A DNA stretch of 64,000 nt from an uncultured Desulfovibrio sp. (GTDB lineage: Bacteria > Desulfobacterota > Desulfovibrionia > Desulfovibrionales > Desulfovibrionaceae). The position numbers and the translations under genes are program-made. Positions 17,765-26,215 of the stretch are shown here, piece by piece. Every line of letters starts with the position of its first letter. The first letter of the stretch is position 1. A model generated the notes under the pieces. That model was not told where the DNA came from. It worked only from the letters and a program-made list of their open reading frames with translations, and made no database searches. The stretch lies in the NCBI GenBank assembly GCA_913063155.1, contig CAJXYU010000002.1, forward strand, positions 310,001 to 374,000, in the 5' to 3' direction.

Positions 17765-18953
17765 CGATGTTTCCTCCTTCGGCCAGGGCGGCCAGCAGCA
17801 TGCCGCGGACGATGACCCCTTTGAGTTTTTTGTCTTCATTCACCACGGCCAGCGGGTAGGGGAGATCGTGTATGATCTGGATGAGTTCGTTGGCCGGTGT
17901 TTCCGGCGTGACCGTGATCGGATCCGGGATCATCGCCTTGCGCAGATCCTTCTCCCCCTGGGTCAGGAGGTCCCGGCAGCCGTCGGCTGAGAGGACTCCC
18001 ACCACCCTGTGCTCCTCGTCCAATGCAAAAAGGCGGTAGATGGCGTTGGTGCGCATTTTTCGCAGCGCAGCGCGGGGGCCGTCCGTTTTGAGGAAGGCCG
18101 CAGCTTCGGACTTTTTCATCACGCTTTCCGCGGTCAGCACTTGGCTGATGTCCGCATTTTCCACGAAACGGGCCACGTAATCGTCCGCCGGTGAGGTGAG
18201 AATGTCTTCGGGCGTGCCCACCTGAATGATCTCCCCGTCCTTCATGAGCACGATTCTGTCTCCCAGCTTAAGAGCCTCGTCGAGGTCGTGGCTGATGAAC
18301 ACAATGGTCTTGTGCATTTGTTGCTGTAGATTGATGAGTTCGTCCTGCATGTCTCGCCTGATGAGCGGGTCCAGAGCGGAGAACGCTTCGTCCATGAGCA
18401 GGATGTCCGGGTCAAGGGCCAGGGCGCGGGCCAGGCCGACCCGTTGTTGCATGCCGCCGGACAGTTGAGCCGGGAGTTGATCCTCCCAGCCCGAGAGGCC
18501 GACGACCTCAAGGGCCTGAATCGCTTTTTTCCGGCGGATGTCGGCAGGGACACCGGCTATTTCAAGGCCGTATTCCGCGTTTTGCGCCACGGTCCGATGT
18601 GGGAAAAGGGCAAAGTTCTGAAATACCATCCCCAGTTTCTCTTGGCGCAATTTGCGCAAGCCGCCTGCATCCAGCTTGGTGACATTGGTTCCATCAATGA
18701 AGACTGAACCAGCCGTGGGTTCGATAAGTCGATTTATGCAACGTACGAGGGTGGATTTCCCCGAACCGGAAAGTCCCATTACGACGACAAGTTCGCCTTC
18801 CTCTACTGAAAAGGAAACATTGTTTACGCCCACACCGTGTTTCGTCTTTTCCATGATGTCGGCTTTGGTTGCGCCGCTGGACAACATGCGCATGGCTTTG
18901 TCCGGGGTTGGGCCGAAAATTTTGTAGAGATTCTCGACTACGATTTTGCTCAT
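17751..18953 (-). CDS. proV: Glycine betaine/proline ABC transporter, ATPase with CBS domains
   Basis: A 400-residue ATPase. Walker A is VVVMGLSGSGKSTLVRC (about 53-69), the signature is LSGGMQQRVGLARAL, Walker B is DILLMDEAFSALDP, and the switch His is in IVFISHDLDEAL. The C-terminal ~110 residues are two CBS modules (ALDEEHRVVGVLSADGCRDL and AVVNEDKKLKGVIVRGMLL), which in the homologous OpuA system sense ionic strength or nucleotides. The 640-base region in front holds an apparent attenuator just upstream of the start, so the operon may be controlled at both the RNA and protein levels. Confidence 0.96.
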   Translation of the reverse strand: MSKIVVENLYKIFGPTPDKAMRMLSSGATKADIMEKTKHGVGVNNVSFSVEEGELVVVMGLSGSGKSTLVRCINRLIEPTAGSVFIDGTNVTKLDAGGLRKLRQEKLGMVFQNFALFPHRTVAQNAEYGLEIAGVPADIRRKKAIQALEVVGLSGWEDQLPAQLSGGMQQRVGLARALALDPDILLMDEAFSALDPLIRRDMQDELINLQQQMHKTIVFISHDLDEALKLGDRIVLMKDGEIIQVGTPEDILTSPADDYVARFVENADISQVLTAESVMKKSEAAAFLKTDGPRAALRKMRTNAIYRLFALDEEHRVVGVLSADGCRDLLTQGEKDLRKAMIPDPITVTPETPANELIQIIHDLPYPLAVVNEDKKLKGVIVRGMLLAALAEGGNIDADS

Positions 18954-18977
18954 TAAAAAGTCCTGATTTCAGGTTGT

Positions 18978-19012
18978 AAAAAAGAATAACAGCCGGAAAC
19001 ATTCCGGTTGTT
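18978..19012 (-). promoter_or_regulatory. Terminator-like hairpin in the proV leader (candidate attenuator)
   Basis: On the minus strand a 10-bp stem (19012-19003 with 18997-18988, one G-U) is followed directly by a T-rich run covering 18987-18978 (ATTCTTTTTT as read). This is the form of an intrinsic terminator. It sits only 25 bases before the proV start and downstream of any proV promoter, so it would act on the proV transcript itself. Confidence 0.6.
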
Positions 19013-19051
19013 GGAAATTGACTATGGGAATGCCGATCAACAGGGAGGATG

Positions 19052-19078
19052 ACGATCCCTACGGCCGCGGGGGATCGT
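19052..19078 (-). promoter_or_regulatory. Second leader hairpin upstream of proV
   Basis: ACGATCCC (19052-19059) pairs perfectly with GGGATCGT (19071-19078) around a GC-rich 11-base loop. It lies 40 bases upstream of the terminator-like hairpin in the same leader. It could be part of a switching structure, but no competing antiterminator pairing has been computed. Confidence 0.4.
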
Positions 19079-19541
19079 GACGGAAGTGGTGGTGGGTGTG
19101 GGGGATTGGCGGTGTATGCCGGTGATGTAGTGTCTGATGATGTTGATTATGTTTTCAAGCACAATGTCGTTTATGTGTATCGTGTCTATTTAGTATAGTT
19201 GGTGTGACTGTTGTATAACTTATATTTCTAGAATGTACAGTGTGTTTTTCGTATTTTTTGTAGTGTGTAGTACAGTGCTTGTGACGTTTTTGTAGCAAAG
19301 GGTCTTTCGAACTCACTGTTTAAATAAAATATAATTTCAATAAATATTTTAATATATAAAATAGTGGCTTTTGTCAAATTGCATTGGATTCGCTGATTTC
19401 AACTAACTGGACGGAAATAATCCAGTTTATTTCTGGTTATGAGTGATTAGCGCATTTTTTCGTATGGAGGTGGTCTGAGCTTTTGATCTTGTCCTTCAGG
19501 CTGGAGCAGGCCGGTAAGGATTTGGTTGTTCGGCAGGAATA

Positions 19542-19570
19542 AAAAAAGCCCTGCATGGCAGGGCTTTTTT
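19542..19570 (-). terminator. Terminator of the iron-type alcohol dehydrogenase gene
   Basis: GCCCTGC (19548-19554) and GCAGGGC (19558-19564) form a perfect stem flanked by A and T runs, so both strands can terminate. It lies 24 bases after the stop of the minus-strand gene. Confidence 0.9.
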
Positions 19571-19593
19571 ACGATTCGCAACAATGTTTTTCG

Positions 19594-20721
19594 TCAATAT
19601 GTGAACAGTTCGCGGATCAGGCTTCTGGCGTCGCTTTCGGTTACTTGTCTGGGGTTGTGTTTGGTGGAGCCTGAAGCCAGCACTTCCTCGATCATATCAT
19701 CCAAATCGTAGAAACCTTTCCCTTTGAACGGGTTGTCGATGTCCAGGTCCGCAAGCAGTCCGGCCACGGCTGCCAGGAGGTCCGTTCCCGCCGCTTCGCT
19801 CAGGGTTTCATAATCCTCGATCATGGCGTCGCGGTTGAAGGTCAGCACATAGGGCAGGCATGCCGCGCATACCAAGCCGTGCGGGAGCTTGTAGCGCGCC
19901 CCCAGCGGGTGGGCCAGGCCGTGCACCACGCCCAGGCGCGACGAGGAGAAGGCCAGTCCCGTCAGGTAGCTGCCCACAAGAACATTTTCGGCGGCGCTCG
20001 AGTCGGTTCCCTCGGTTTCATACACCGAGACCAGGTTGGAGAAGAGCAGGCGGGCCCCCTCCAGGGCCAGTTGGCGGGTGAACCATGTGGCTCCGGTGCT
20101 GGTGTAGGACTCGATGGCCTGGGTCAGGGCGTCCATGCCGGCGTGGGCGATGACCTGTTCGGGGCTGCCTTTGAGCAGCCCTGGGTCCAGGATGATGAGC
20201 CGGGCCATCATGTGCGGCGAGCGGAACGATTTTTTGATGCCGGTTTCTTCGTTGGTCAACACGGAGACCTTGGTGGCCTCGGAGCCGGTGCCTGCGGTGC
20301 TGGGGGCGGCTATGAACGGGAGGCCCGCAGTGGTGATGGGGGCTCCGTCGTGGTAGGCCGTGACGTTGCCTTTTGCGTGGTAGAGGCCCGCAGCCGCTTT
20401 TGCCAGGTCGATGACGCTGCCGCCGCCCAGTGCCGCGATCCAGTCGGGACGCGTTTCCCGAGCCATGGTCAGGAGTTTGTCAAGCTGGCGCAGTGTGGGC
20501 TCGCCGCCTGGGTGTTCCCAAGTGGCGACTTCCACCTCGGGGGGCGCGGAAGCGGTGATTTTGCTTATCTTGCCTCGTTTGGCCAACGATCTGCCGTGCA
20601 CGAGGAGGCCCTTGTTGCCGAACCTGGCGCATTCCGCAGCCAACTCCTCGGAACTGCCGTATTGGCAGATGGTTTCTCCCGGCAGGTCCATGCGGCCGGG
20701 GAGAATATCGAATCGGTTCAT
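19594..20721 (-). CDS. Iron-type (group III) alcohol dehydrogenase, one metal ligand replaced
   Basis: A 375-residue NAD(P)-dependent dehydrogenase of the Fe-ADH family. Visible: WIAALGGGSVIDLAKAAAGL (nucleotide-binding GGGSxxD), PSTAGTGSEATKVSVL, the metal site GMDALTQAIESY and GVVHGLAHPLGARYKLPHG. Ligands are D197, H267 and H281, but the usual second ligand His is Gln201 (DALTQ rather than DALTH). Members with this change exist, and metal choice may differ. ATG 20721 is chosen because GGAG lies 6 bases before it; the in-frame ATG 20733 has no ribosome site. It is divergent from glpA-glpB, so a role in glycerol- or propanediol-type oxidation is possible but unproven. Confidence 0.9.
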   Translation of the reverse strand: MNRFDILPGRMDLPGETICQYGSSEELAAECARFGNKGLLVHGRSLAKRGKISKITASAPPEVEVATWEHPGGEPTLRQLDKLLTMARETRPDWIAALGGGSVIDLAKAAAGLYHAKGNVTAYHDGAPITTAGLPFIAAPSTAGTGSEATKVSVLTNEETGIKKSFRSPHMMARLIILDPGLLKGSPEQVIAHAGMDALTQAIESYTSTGATWFTRQLALEGARLLFSNLVSVYETEGTDSSAAENVLVGSYLTGLAFSSSRLGVVHGLAHPLGARYKLPHGLVCAACLPYVLTFNRDAMIEDYETLSEAAGTDLLAAVAGLLADLDIDNPFKGKGFYDLDDMIEEVLASGSTKHNPRQVTESDARSLIRELFTY

Positions 20722-21025
20722 GTCTGGCTCCATGATTCATTTTTATTGTCGAGGGTATCAGTGTAGCGCAGTGAGGTCCTCAAGTCATTCCCGTTATGGA
20801 ACGGTATCTGTCCTTCAGAAGAGAATGATGACGAATTTGAAACCTTTATGTGACGGAAATCTTTTTACAAGGGAATGAATTTTTTGTTTCTTTTCGTATG
20901 TGAACATTTTTGATTTTGTTTTGATCGAAATCGAACAATTTTCTTTGACATCATGATCAAGTGTGATACTCATTTTTCAAAAGATTGGGAACCAATATGG
21001 TTGTTGGATCAAAGAGGATATAAAC
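20722..21025. promoter_or_regulatory. Divergent control region between alcohol dehydrogenase and glpA
   Basis: About 300 AT-rich bases without a gene. A perfect TTGACA stands at 20945-20950 pointing to glpA, but no good -10 is found at normal spacing. Directly before it, ATCGAACAAT (20930-20939) resembles one half of the E. coli GlpR operator (AWCGAACATW), and GTGAACATT lies at 20910-20918. These may be regulator sites; a full palindrome is not present. Confidence 0.35.
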
Positions 21026-22582
21026 GTGCGAACCCAAGTATTGATCATAGGAGGAGGGGCCACCGGCACCGGACTGGTGCGCGACCTTGCCTTGCGCGGT
21101 GTGAATTGCATCCTGGCCGATGCGAAGGACCTGAACTCCGGCGCGTCCGGAGCCAACCACGGCCTGTTGCACAGCGGCGCGCGCTACGCCAAGAGCGATC
21201 CCCATTCGGCCCGGGAATGTATGGAGGAAGGCGAAATCCTCAAGAGGCTGGCTCCCCATGTCTTGGAGGACACGGGCGGATTGTTCGTGGCCGTCGAGGG
21301 CGATGACGAGAAATACGTGGCCGATTTTCCCGATTTGTGCGGGCGGGCAGGCATCAAGGTCGAAGAATTTTCCCCGGAAAAGGTGCGCGAGTTGGAGCCT
21401 GCCGTTTCGGACAAGACCATTGCCGCCTACGCAGTGCCGGACGCCACCATAGACCCCTTTCGTCTAGGGCTGGACAACCTTTCCCAGGCCATGAGCCTGG
21501 GGTCTCGTTTTTTGCGCCGTACCAAGCTGGTGGGGTTCGATATTGAAAACGGCGTCATAAAGGCGGCGCGAATGGTCAATACCCGCAGCGGCGAGGAATT
21601 CAGGGTCGTGGCCGACCAATACGTCAACGCGGCGGGGGCCTGGTCCGGTCAGGTGGCCGCCATGGCCGGCGCCGAGATCGGCATGCTCTATGCCAAGGGG
21701 ACTTTGCTGGTGACCAACGACCGGCTGACCAAACGGGTCATCAACCGGTTGCGTCCTCCGGGAGACGGCGACATTCTGGTGCCTGGAGGCACTGTTTCCA
21801 TCCTCGGCACCACGTCCATACGTGTGGACTCTCTGGACGACATCAGGCCAACGGTGCGCGAGGCCGACATCAATGTGGAACAGGGTATGGGCATGGTGCC
21901 GGAACTGGCCACCACCCGTTACATTCGTGCCTATGCGGGCGTGCGCCCTCTGCTGACCGGCTCGGCGGACAGCGACCGTAACGCCAGCCGCGGTGTGGCT
22001 TTGCTGGAGCATGCGGAAGCCGGGCTGAAGAATTTCGTGAGCATCACCGGAGGCAAGCTGACCACTTATCGTCTCATGGCCGAGCAGGCCGGGGACCTGA
22101 TCTGTGGTCGCCTGGGAATCTCCGCTCCGTGCCTGACCCGCACCGAGCCTTTGCCCGCTTCCGAAGAGTGGCAATGGAACGAACCGGGCTTGGCCGGCAA
22201 GAGCTGGCTCAACGACCATGCGGAAGGCGACGTCCTGCTTTGCGAATGCGAAATGGTTCCAAAGAGCGGTGTGGACCGGGTTCTTGAATCTTTTGACACA
22301 TCCAAGGATAAACCCGGACTCAAGGCGCTGGTCCGCCGTAGTCGAGTGGGCAAGGGAACCTGCCAGGGCACTTTCTGCAGCCTGCGTCTGACGTCCTATC
22401 TCTATGACAAGGACTACCTCCATGGAGATGAAGGTGTGCGCAACCTCAGCGAATTTCTTGAAGAGCGCTGGAAGGGCCAACGATGTATTCTCTGGGGTAT
22501 GGCCGAATCCCAGGCCGAACTGCAGGAGGCCTTTTATTGCGGGCTCATGGGCTTGGAGCTCAATCAGCAGGTGAAGAAATGA
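21026..22582 (+). CDS. glpA: Anaerobic glycerol-3-phosphate dehydrogenase subunit A
   Basis: A 518-residue FAD flavoprotein that oxidises sn-glycerol 3-phosphate to dihydroxyacetone phosphate at the membrane. The N-terminal FAD fold reads VLIIGGGATGTGLVRDLALR, followed by SGASGANHGLLHSGARYA and, later, AYAGVRPLL and FVSITGGKLTTYRLMAEQAG. The C-terminus has the BFD-like [2Fe-2S] domain: LLCECEMV and GKGTCQGTFCSLR. GTG 21026 is taken as the start because GAGGAT precedes it; an upstream GTG at 20963 sits in the promoter area. It overlaps glpB by 4 bases (ATGA). GlpC, the third subunit in E. coli, is not present here. Confidence 0.92.
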   Translation: MRTQVLIIGGGATGTGLVRDLALRGVNCILADAKDLNSGASGANHGLLHSGARYAKSDPHSARECMEEGEILKRLAPHVLEDTGGLFVAVEGDDEKYVADFPDLCGRAGIKVEEFSPEKVRELEPAVSDKTIAAYAVPDATIDPFRLGLDNLSQAMSLGSRFLRRTKLVGFDIENGVIKAARMVNTRSGEEFRVVADQYVNAAGAWSGQVAAMAGAEIGMLYAKGTLLVTNDRLTKRVINRLRPPGDGDILVPGGTVSILGTTSIRVDSLDDIRPTVREADINVEQGMGMVPELATTRYIRAYAGVRPLLTGSADSDRNASRGVALLEHAEAGLKNFVSITGGKLTTYRLMAEQAGDLICGRLGISAPCLTRTEPLPASEEWQWNEPGLAGKSWLNDHAEGDVLLCECEMVPKSGVDRVLESFDTSKDKPGLKALVRRSRVGKGTCQGTFCSLRLTSYLYDKDYLHGDEGVRNLSEFLEERWKGQRCILWGMAESQAELQEAFYCGLMGLELNQQVKK

Positions 22583-23853
22583 CAAGCAAGAGAATAGAGT
22601 GCGACCTTATGGTCGTCGGCACGGGCATGGCCGGAGTTGCTGCGGCCGCCTATGCCTCGGCCCGCGGGCTTTCCGTGGCGCAGACAGGCATGGCCACTTC
22701 CATCATGTTCGCGGCCGGATGTTTTGATCTGCTGGGTGTGCATCCTGTTGCGGAAGGGTGTGTGCACGACGACCCCTTTGCCGCCCTGGCTGCCTTGCGC
22801 CAGGATCAGCCCGATCACCCTTACTCCAAGCTCACCGACAAGGGGATCCACGAGGCCTTTGACGAGTTTGTGGCCTTTACCCGCGAGGCCGGGTTGGGTG
22901 TTCACATGCGCCCCGGGAAAAACATGCATTTCCCCACGCCGCTGGGAACCATGAAAACCACCTATTGTGTGCCCGACGTCATGATTGAGGGCGTGCGTGC
23001 TCAGGAAGACAAGACGTCCTGTGCGCTTGTGGACGTGAAGGGGCTCAAAGGCTACAGCTCCCAACAGATCGCCGCCGTCCTCGGGGACCAGCTCAATGTG
23101 GTGGGCACGGGGCAGGTAGTGTTCCCGGAAATGGAGAACCTCGCCGAAGTTTATCCCATGCAGATGGCCATGGCCCTGGAAAACCCTCGGGTCCGCGCCA
23201 TGTTCATTGAGCGGTTGCGTCAGGTTGTGGGCGACGCGGAAGTTGTGGGACTGCCAGCCATACTCGGCCTGTACAGTGCTTCCGAGGTCATGGACGACAT
23301 CAGCGCACAGCTGGGCGTGAAACTGTTTGAGATCCCGACCATGCCTCCGGGTATTTCCGGACTGCGCCTCAAGGAGGCCTATGAAGCGGCTTTAACCAAA
23401 CGGGGCGTGAAACGCCTGAATCAGAAACAGGTCTCCAAGGCGGAGCTCGTGGATGGTGGTTTCCGCTTCGAAGTGGGAGCTCAATGGACCCAATACGAAA
23501 TATACGCCAAAGGGTGCATGCTGGCTTCCGGGCGGTTTCTGGGCAAGGGGCTCCAAACCGAGCGTACGCGGGTAGTCGAAAGCGTTTTCGGACTGCCCGT
23601 GGCTCAGCCGGAAAGCCGCGACGAATGGCATGGCAAGAAATTTCTGGACGCCAAAGGGCATACCCTCAATACAGTGGGCCTGGAAACGGATGACGACTTC
23701 CGTCCGCTGGGCGCCCATGGCTCGGTGGTCGCCGACAATCTTTTTGCCGTGGGGTCGATTCTTGCCCACCAGGACTGGATGCGCCAGAAGTGCGGCAGCG
23801 GCCTGGCCATCACCACTGCGCATAAGGCCGTAAAGGCGTTCATGAAAAAATAG
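22579..23853 (+). CDS. glpB: Anaerobic glycerol-3-phosphate dehydrogenase subunit B
   Basis: A 424-residue flavin-binding partner of GlpA. The N-terminus has a dinucleotide fold (LMVVGTGMAGVAAAAYASAR), then the GlpB-type segment FAAGCFDLLGVHPV. The C-terminus has VADNLFAVGSILAHQDWMRQ and KCGSGLAITTAHKAVKAFMK, typical of the family. ATG 22579 overlaps the glpA stop by 4 bases, so translation is coupled. GlpB normally passes electrons from GlpA to the membrane via GlpC and menaquinone. The absence of glpC next door means that step is served by another Fe-S protein or an unlinked gene. Confidence 0.9.
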   Translation: MTSKRIECDLMVVGTGMAGVAAAAYASARGLSVAQTGMATSIMFAAGCFDLLGVHPVAEGCVHDDPFAALAALRQDQPDHPYSKLTDKGIHEAFDEFVAFTREAGLGVHMRPGKNMHFPTPLGTMKTTYCVPDVMIEGVRAQEDKTSCALVDVKGLKGYSSQQIAAVLGDQLNVVGTGQVVFPEMENLAEVYPMQMAMALENPRVRAMFIERLRQVVGDAEVVGLPAILGLYSASEVMDDISAQLGVKLFEIPTMPPGISGLRLKEAYEAALTKRGVKRLNQKQVSKAELVDGGFRFEVGAQWTQYEIYAKGCMLASGRFLGKGLQTERTRVVESVFGLPVAQPESRDEWHGKKFLDAKGHTLNTVGLETDDDFRPLGAHGSVVADNLFAVGSILAHQDWMRQKCGSGLAITTAHKAVKAFMKK

Positions 23854-23869
23854 ACATATTGCCGACAAA

Positions 23870-23941
23870 GAAACCTGCTTAGCAACAGCAGGCCTTTTCT
23901 GAAAGAAAAGCCCCGGTGTCGTGATCGATGCCGGGTTTTTT
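23870..23941 (+). terminator. Tandem terminators after glpB
   Basis: First, CCTGCT and AGCAGG around 23875-23892 followed by CCTTTT. Second, a 10-bp stem CCCGGTGTCG (23912-23921) with CGATGCCGGG (23926-23935), two wobble pairs, and six Ts. Confidence 0.85.
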
Positions 23942-24104
23942 CTGTGCTATCTTTGTTAAAGTCTTATGTATAGCGTGCCGGATTATTTTACATGTTATTT
24001 ATATCGCTTGATCTTTAAGCGTCGCTATCTCAGATGGTTAGCTCATGGCCTGAATTGTGCTTGCGTGTATCTGGTTTCCGGACTTCAACGTAAATGGAGG
24101 CGGT

Positions 24105-24824
24105 ATGAAACGGATCATGATCGCATTTTTACTGACGGTGTTTTTCGCAGGTACGGCACATGCAGGGTACATGTTGACCTGGAGTTTGCAGTACTTCAGC
24201 AAAGCGGATGGAGGTACGGGAGAGACAACGGCAGTCGATTTCACCGGTGCGTATTCTTTCTATCTCCCAAGCGAAACGGAGCTCACGGCCGGACCTCGGT
24301 TGGTGCAGGATACAGGAAGTGTCCGGAGAAACGTGATTTCCTACAAGCCCTTGAACCTCCCCTTCAATTCCGAGTTGTTTAATGGCGTCGCCCCGGACAC
24401 GCTTGATACGAGCAAAAGTGGGCTAACATTACTTTCCTACGATGACTATTCCGGAACCTCCAGTGTCGTGCCCTTTGCCTCAGTCTCTTTTACCAGACGA
24501 GATTCGGGAGAAGATGCTGAATCCGGTGTGGGCTATGCTAGGGGCATTGAGTTTTACACCAACTATTTCGAGTCTTATTTTGAAGATATCGACTATTTCG
24601 ACATGATGGGACTGTTGACAGTGGGAGACGTGTTCATGGGGACTGAATACGAATATGCTATGGACGAGAACGGAGTGGCGATGGAGGGAGGACTCAGGTA
24701 TTATTTTACCGCCACGCTGACGGGAATGGACAGCACGACTCCCATTCCGGAGCCGTCCACCTTCCTGCTCATCGGCACTGGGCTTCTTGGCCTGATTGTC
24801 ATGCGCAGAAAAATCGTCGGATAG
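24105..24824 (+). CDS. Exported PEP-CTERM sorted protein
   Basis: A 239-residue exported protein. It has a signal peptide (MKRIMIAFLLTVFFAGTAHA), a threonine/serine/aromatic-rich body without recognised domain, and a C-terminal sorting signal: PEPSTFLLIGTGLLGL, a hydrophobic helix, then MRRK. This PEP-CTERM pattern is recognised by exosortase, which processes and anchors the protein at the envelope, usually with exopolysaccharide production. The exosortase is not in the window. ATG 24105 follows TGGAGG. The gene is isolated between terminators. Function is unknown; a secreted surface or biofilm role is an inference from the sorting signal. Confidence 0.88.
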   Translation: MKRIMIAFLLTVFFAGTAHAGYMLTWSLQYFSKADGGTGETTAVDFTGAYSFYLPSETELTAGPRLVQDTGSVRRNVISYKPLNLPFNSELFNGVAPDTLDTSKSGLTLLSYDDYSGTSSVVPFASVSFTRRDSGEDAESGVGYARGIEFYTNYFESYFEDIDYFDMMGLLTVGDVFMGTEYEYAMDENGVAMEGGLRYYFTATLTGMDSTTPIPEPSTFLLIGTGLLGLIVMRRKIVG

Positions 24825-24884
24825 CAATATCGGCCTGCATCGGATGGATGGCACCATCCCGGGGGCGAATGAGGGAAGGCCAGA

Positions 24885-24911
24885 GGGTCGCCGTTTCGGC
24901 GGCCCTTTTTT
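24885..24911 (+). terminator. Terminator of the PEP-CTERM gene
   Basis: GGGTCGCCG (24885-24893) pairs with CGGCGGCCC (24897-24905), one wobble, followed by six Ts. Confidence 0.9.
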
Positions 24912-25021
24912 CATCCAATATATAATGCCGTTGATTTCGGCTTTTGGGTATGAATAGTTAACTGAAATAGTTGTAAACCGTATGCGCATGTTTTCCGTGT
25001 CACCCATGCAAGGATAGGCTT

Positions 25022-26179
25022 ATGAGTTCCCGTTTGTCTTGTATTGTGCTCATGTCCCTGTTTCTGTTCGCACTGGCAGGGTGCGGTTCCGATTCCGAAC
25101 AAAAGGCGGCTCAGGAAGGGCAGGCCCTGCCCGTGACCGTAGCCAAGGTGGAAAAGCGCAAGCTGGAGTTTTCCAACGAATGGGTGGGCCAGACGCGCGC
25201 CAAGGATTCCGTGGAGATTCGTGCGCGGGTCAGCGGTTTCCTCAAGGAGATAGCCTTCAAGGAAGGTTCCGACGTCGAGAAGGATCAGCTTCTGTTCGTC
25301 ATCGATCCCAAGGATGTGGCCCAGGCGGTGCGGGAAGCGGAAGCGTTGTTGCAGAAGGACAAGGCGGCCCTGACCCTGGCCGTCAAGGATGAGCATCGCT
25401 TCAGGACCCTTTTGAAGCAGGACGCCGTCAGTCAGGAGGAATATGATTCCAAGCTGGCGGACATGAAGCAGCTGCAGGCGGCGGTGGACCAGAGCAAGGC
25501 CACGCTGGACGATAGGAAGCTGCAACTCAGTTACACGGAGATCCGTTCTCCGCTGGCCGGGCGTATCGGCAAGGCACAGGTCAAGGCGGGCAGCCTGGTG
25601 GGAGACGGCGAAAATACCCTGCTTGCGACTGTCTCCTCCATTGATCCCATGTACGTGAATTTTTCCATCAGCGAGGCCGACTATGTTCGCTACGCCCGCC
25701 GGAATAAAGAAAGGCCGGATGAGGACAATCCCGAGATTGAGCTGATTCTCGTGGATGGCGATACCTACGGCCATCCGGGTGAATTCGACATGGCCGTTCC
25801 GGAAATCGATTCCCAGACCGGGACTCTTACGCTTCGAGTTTCTTTTCCCAATCCAGACGGACTGTTGCTTCCCGGCCAGTTCGCCAAGATTCGCGTGACC
25901 GTCAAAACACCGAAAGCCTGGATGGTGGTTCCGGAGGAGGCAATCATGTCGGTGCAGGGCGTCAAGTCGGTCTATGTGATCGGTGCGGAGAACAAGGTGG
26001 AGCAGAAAAACGTGGAGACAGGTCAGCATTCCGAGGGCTTGGTGGTGATCAAAAAAGGGCTTGAGGAAGGCCAGGCCGCAGTGGTGCAGGGGCAGCAGAA
26101 GGTCCGTCCGGGCATGAAGGTCACTCCGCTGACCGCCGAACAGCTCAGACAATTGCGGGAGCAGCAGGCGAAAAAATAG
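25022..26179 (+). CDS. RND efflux pump, periplasmic adaptor lipoprotein
   Basis: A 385-residue membrane-fusion protein (AcrA/MexA type). It has a lipoprotein signal with lipobox LAGC (Cys21), a biotinyl-lipoyl-like half VEIRARVSGFLKEIAFKEGS, an alpha-hairpin rich in Lys/Glu/Ala (about 95-165), the second lipoyl half YTEIRSPLAGRIGKAQVKAG, a beta-barrel and a membrane-proximal domain ending in KVRPGMKVTPLTAEQL. It bridges the inner-membrane pump encoded 36 bases downstream to an outer-membrane channel. No TolC-like gene is adjacent, so the channel must be supplied from elsewhere. Confidence 0.95.
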   Translation: MSSRLSCIVLMSLFLFALAGCGSDSEQKAAQEGQALPVTVAKVEKRKLEFSNEWVGQTRAKDSVEIRARVSGFLKEIAFKEGSDVEKDQLLFVIDPKDVAQAVREAEALLQKDKAALTLAVKDEHRFRTLLKQDAVSQEEYDSKLADMKQLQAAVDQSKATLDDRKLQLSYTEIRSPLAGRIGKAQVKAGSLVGDGENTLLATVSSIDPMYVNFSISEADYVRYARRNKERPDEDNPEIELILVDGDTYGHPGEFDMAVPEIDSQTGTLTLRVSFPNPDGLLLPGQFAKIRVTVKTPKAWMVVPEEAIMSVQGVKSVYVIGAENKVEQKNVETGQHSEGLVVIKKGLEEGQAAVVQGQQKVRPGMKVTPLTAEQLRQLREQQAKK

Positions 26180-26215
26180 TTCTTCACATCACATATCGGC
26201 CACCCGGGAGGGCCC

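Larger units (their letters stand above)
18954..19593. other. 640-base non-coding region, proV leader and AT-rich DNA
   Basis: No plausible gene. The proV-proximal part is structured (hairpins at 18988-19012 and 19052-19078). From about 19160 to 19380 the DNA becomes strongly AT/GT-rich, with near-repeats TGTACAGTG and AGTACAGTG about 35 bases apart. A small hairpin AACTGGA...TCCAGTT spans 19405-19427. A terminator for the alcohol dehydrogenase gene lies at 19542-19570. Composition differs clearly from the GC-rich coding DNA around it. Confidence 0.5.

Noticed and set aside
20963-21025. Upstream GTG start for glpA
   Set aside because: It lies 12 bases from a TTGACA box, adds a 21-residue tail before the FAD fold and has no ribosome site. 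GTG 21026 has one.
23957-23985. Sigma-28-like TAAAG...GCCGGATTA upstream of the PEP-CTERM gene
   Set aside because: Spacing is one base too long and the -10 has an extra G. It also sits 120 bases from the start codon.
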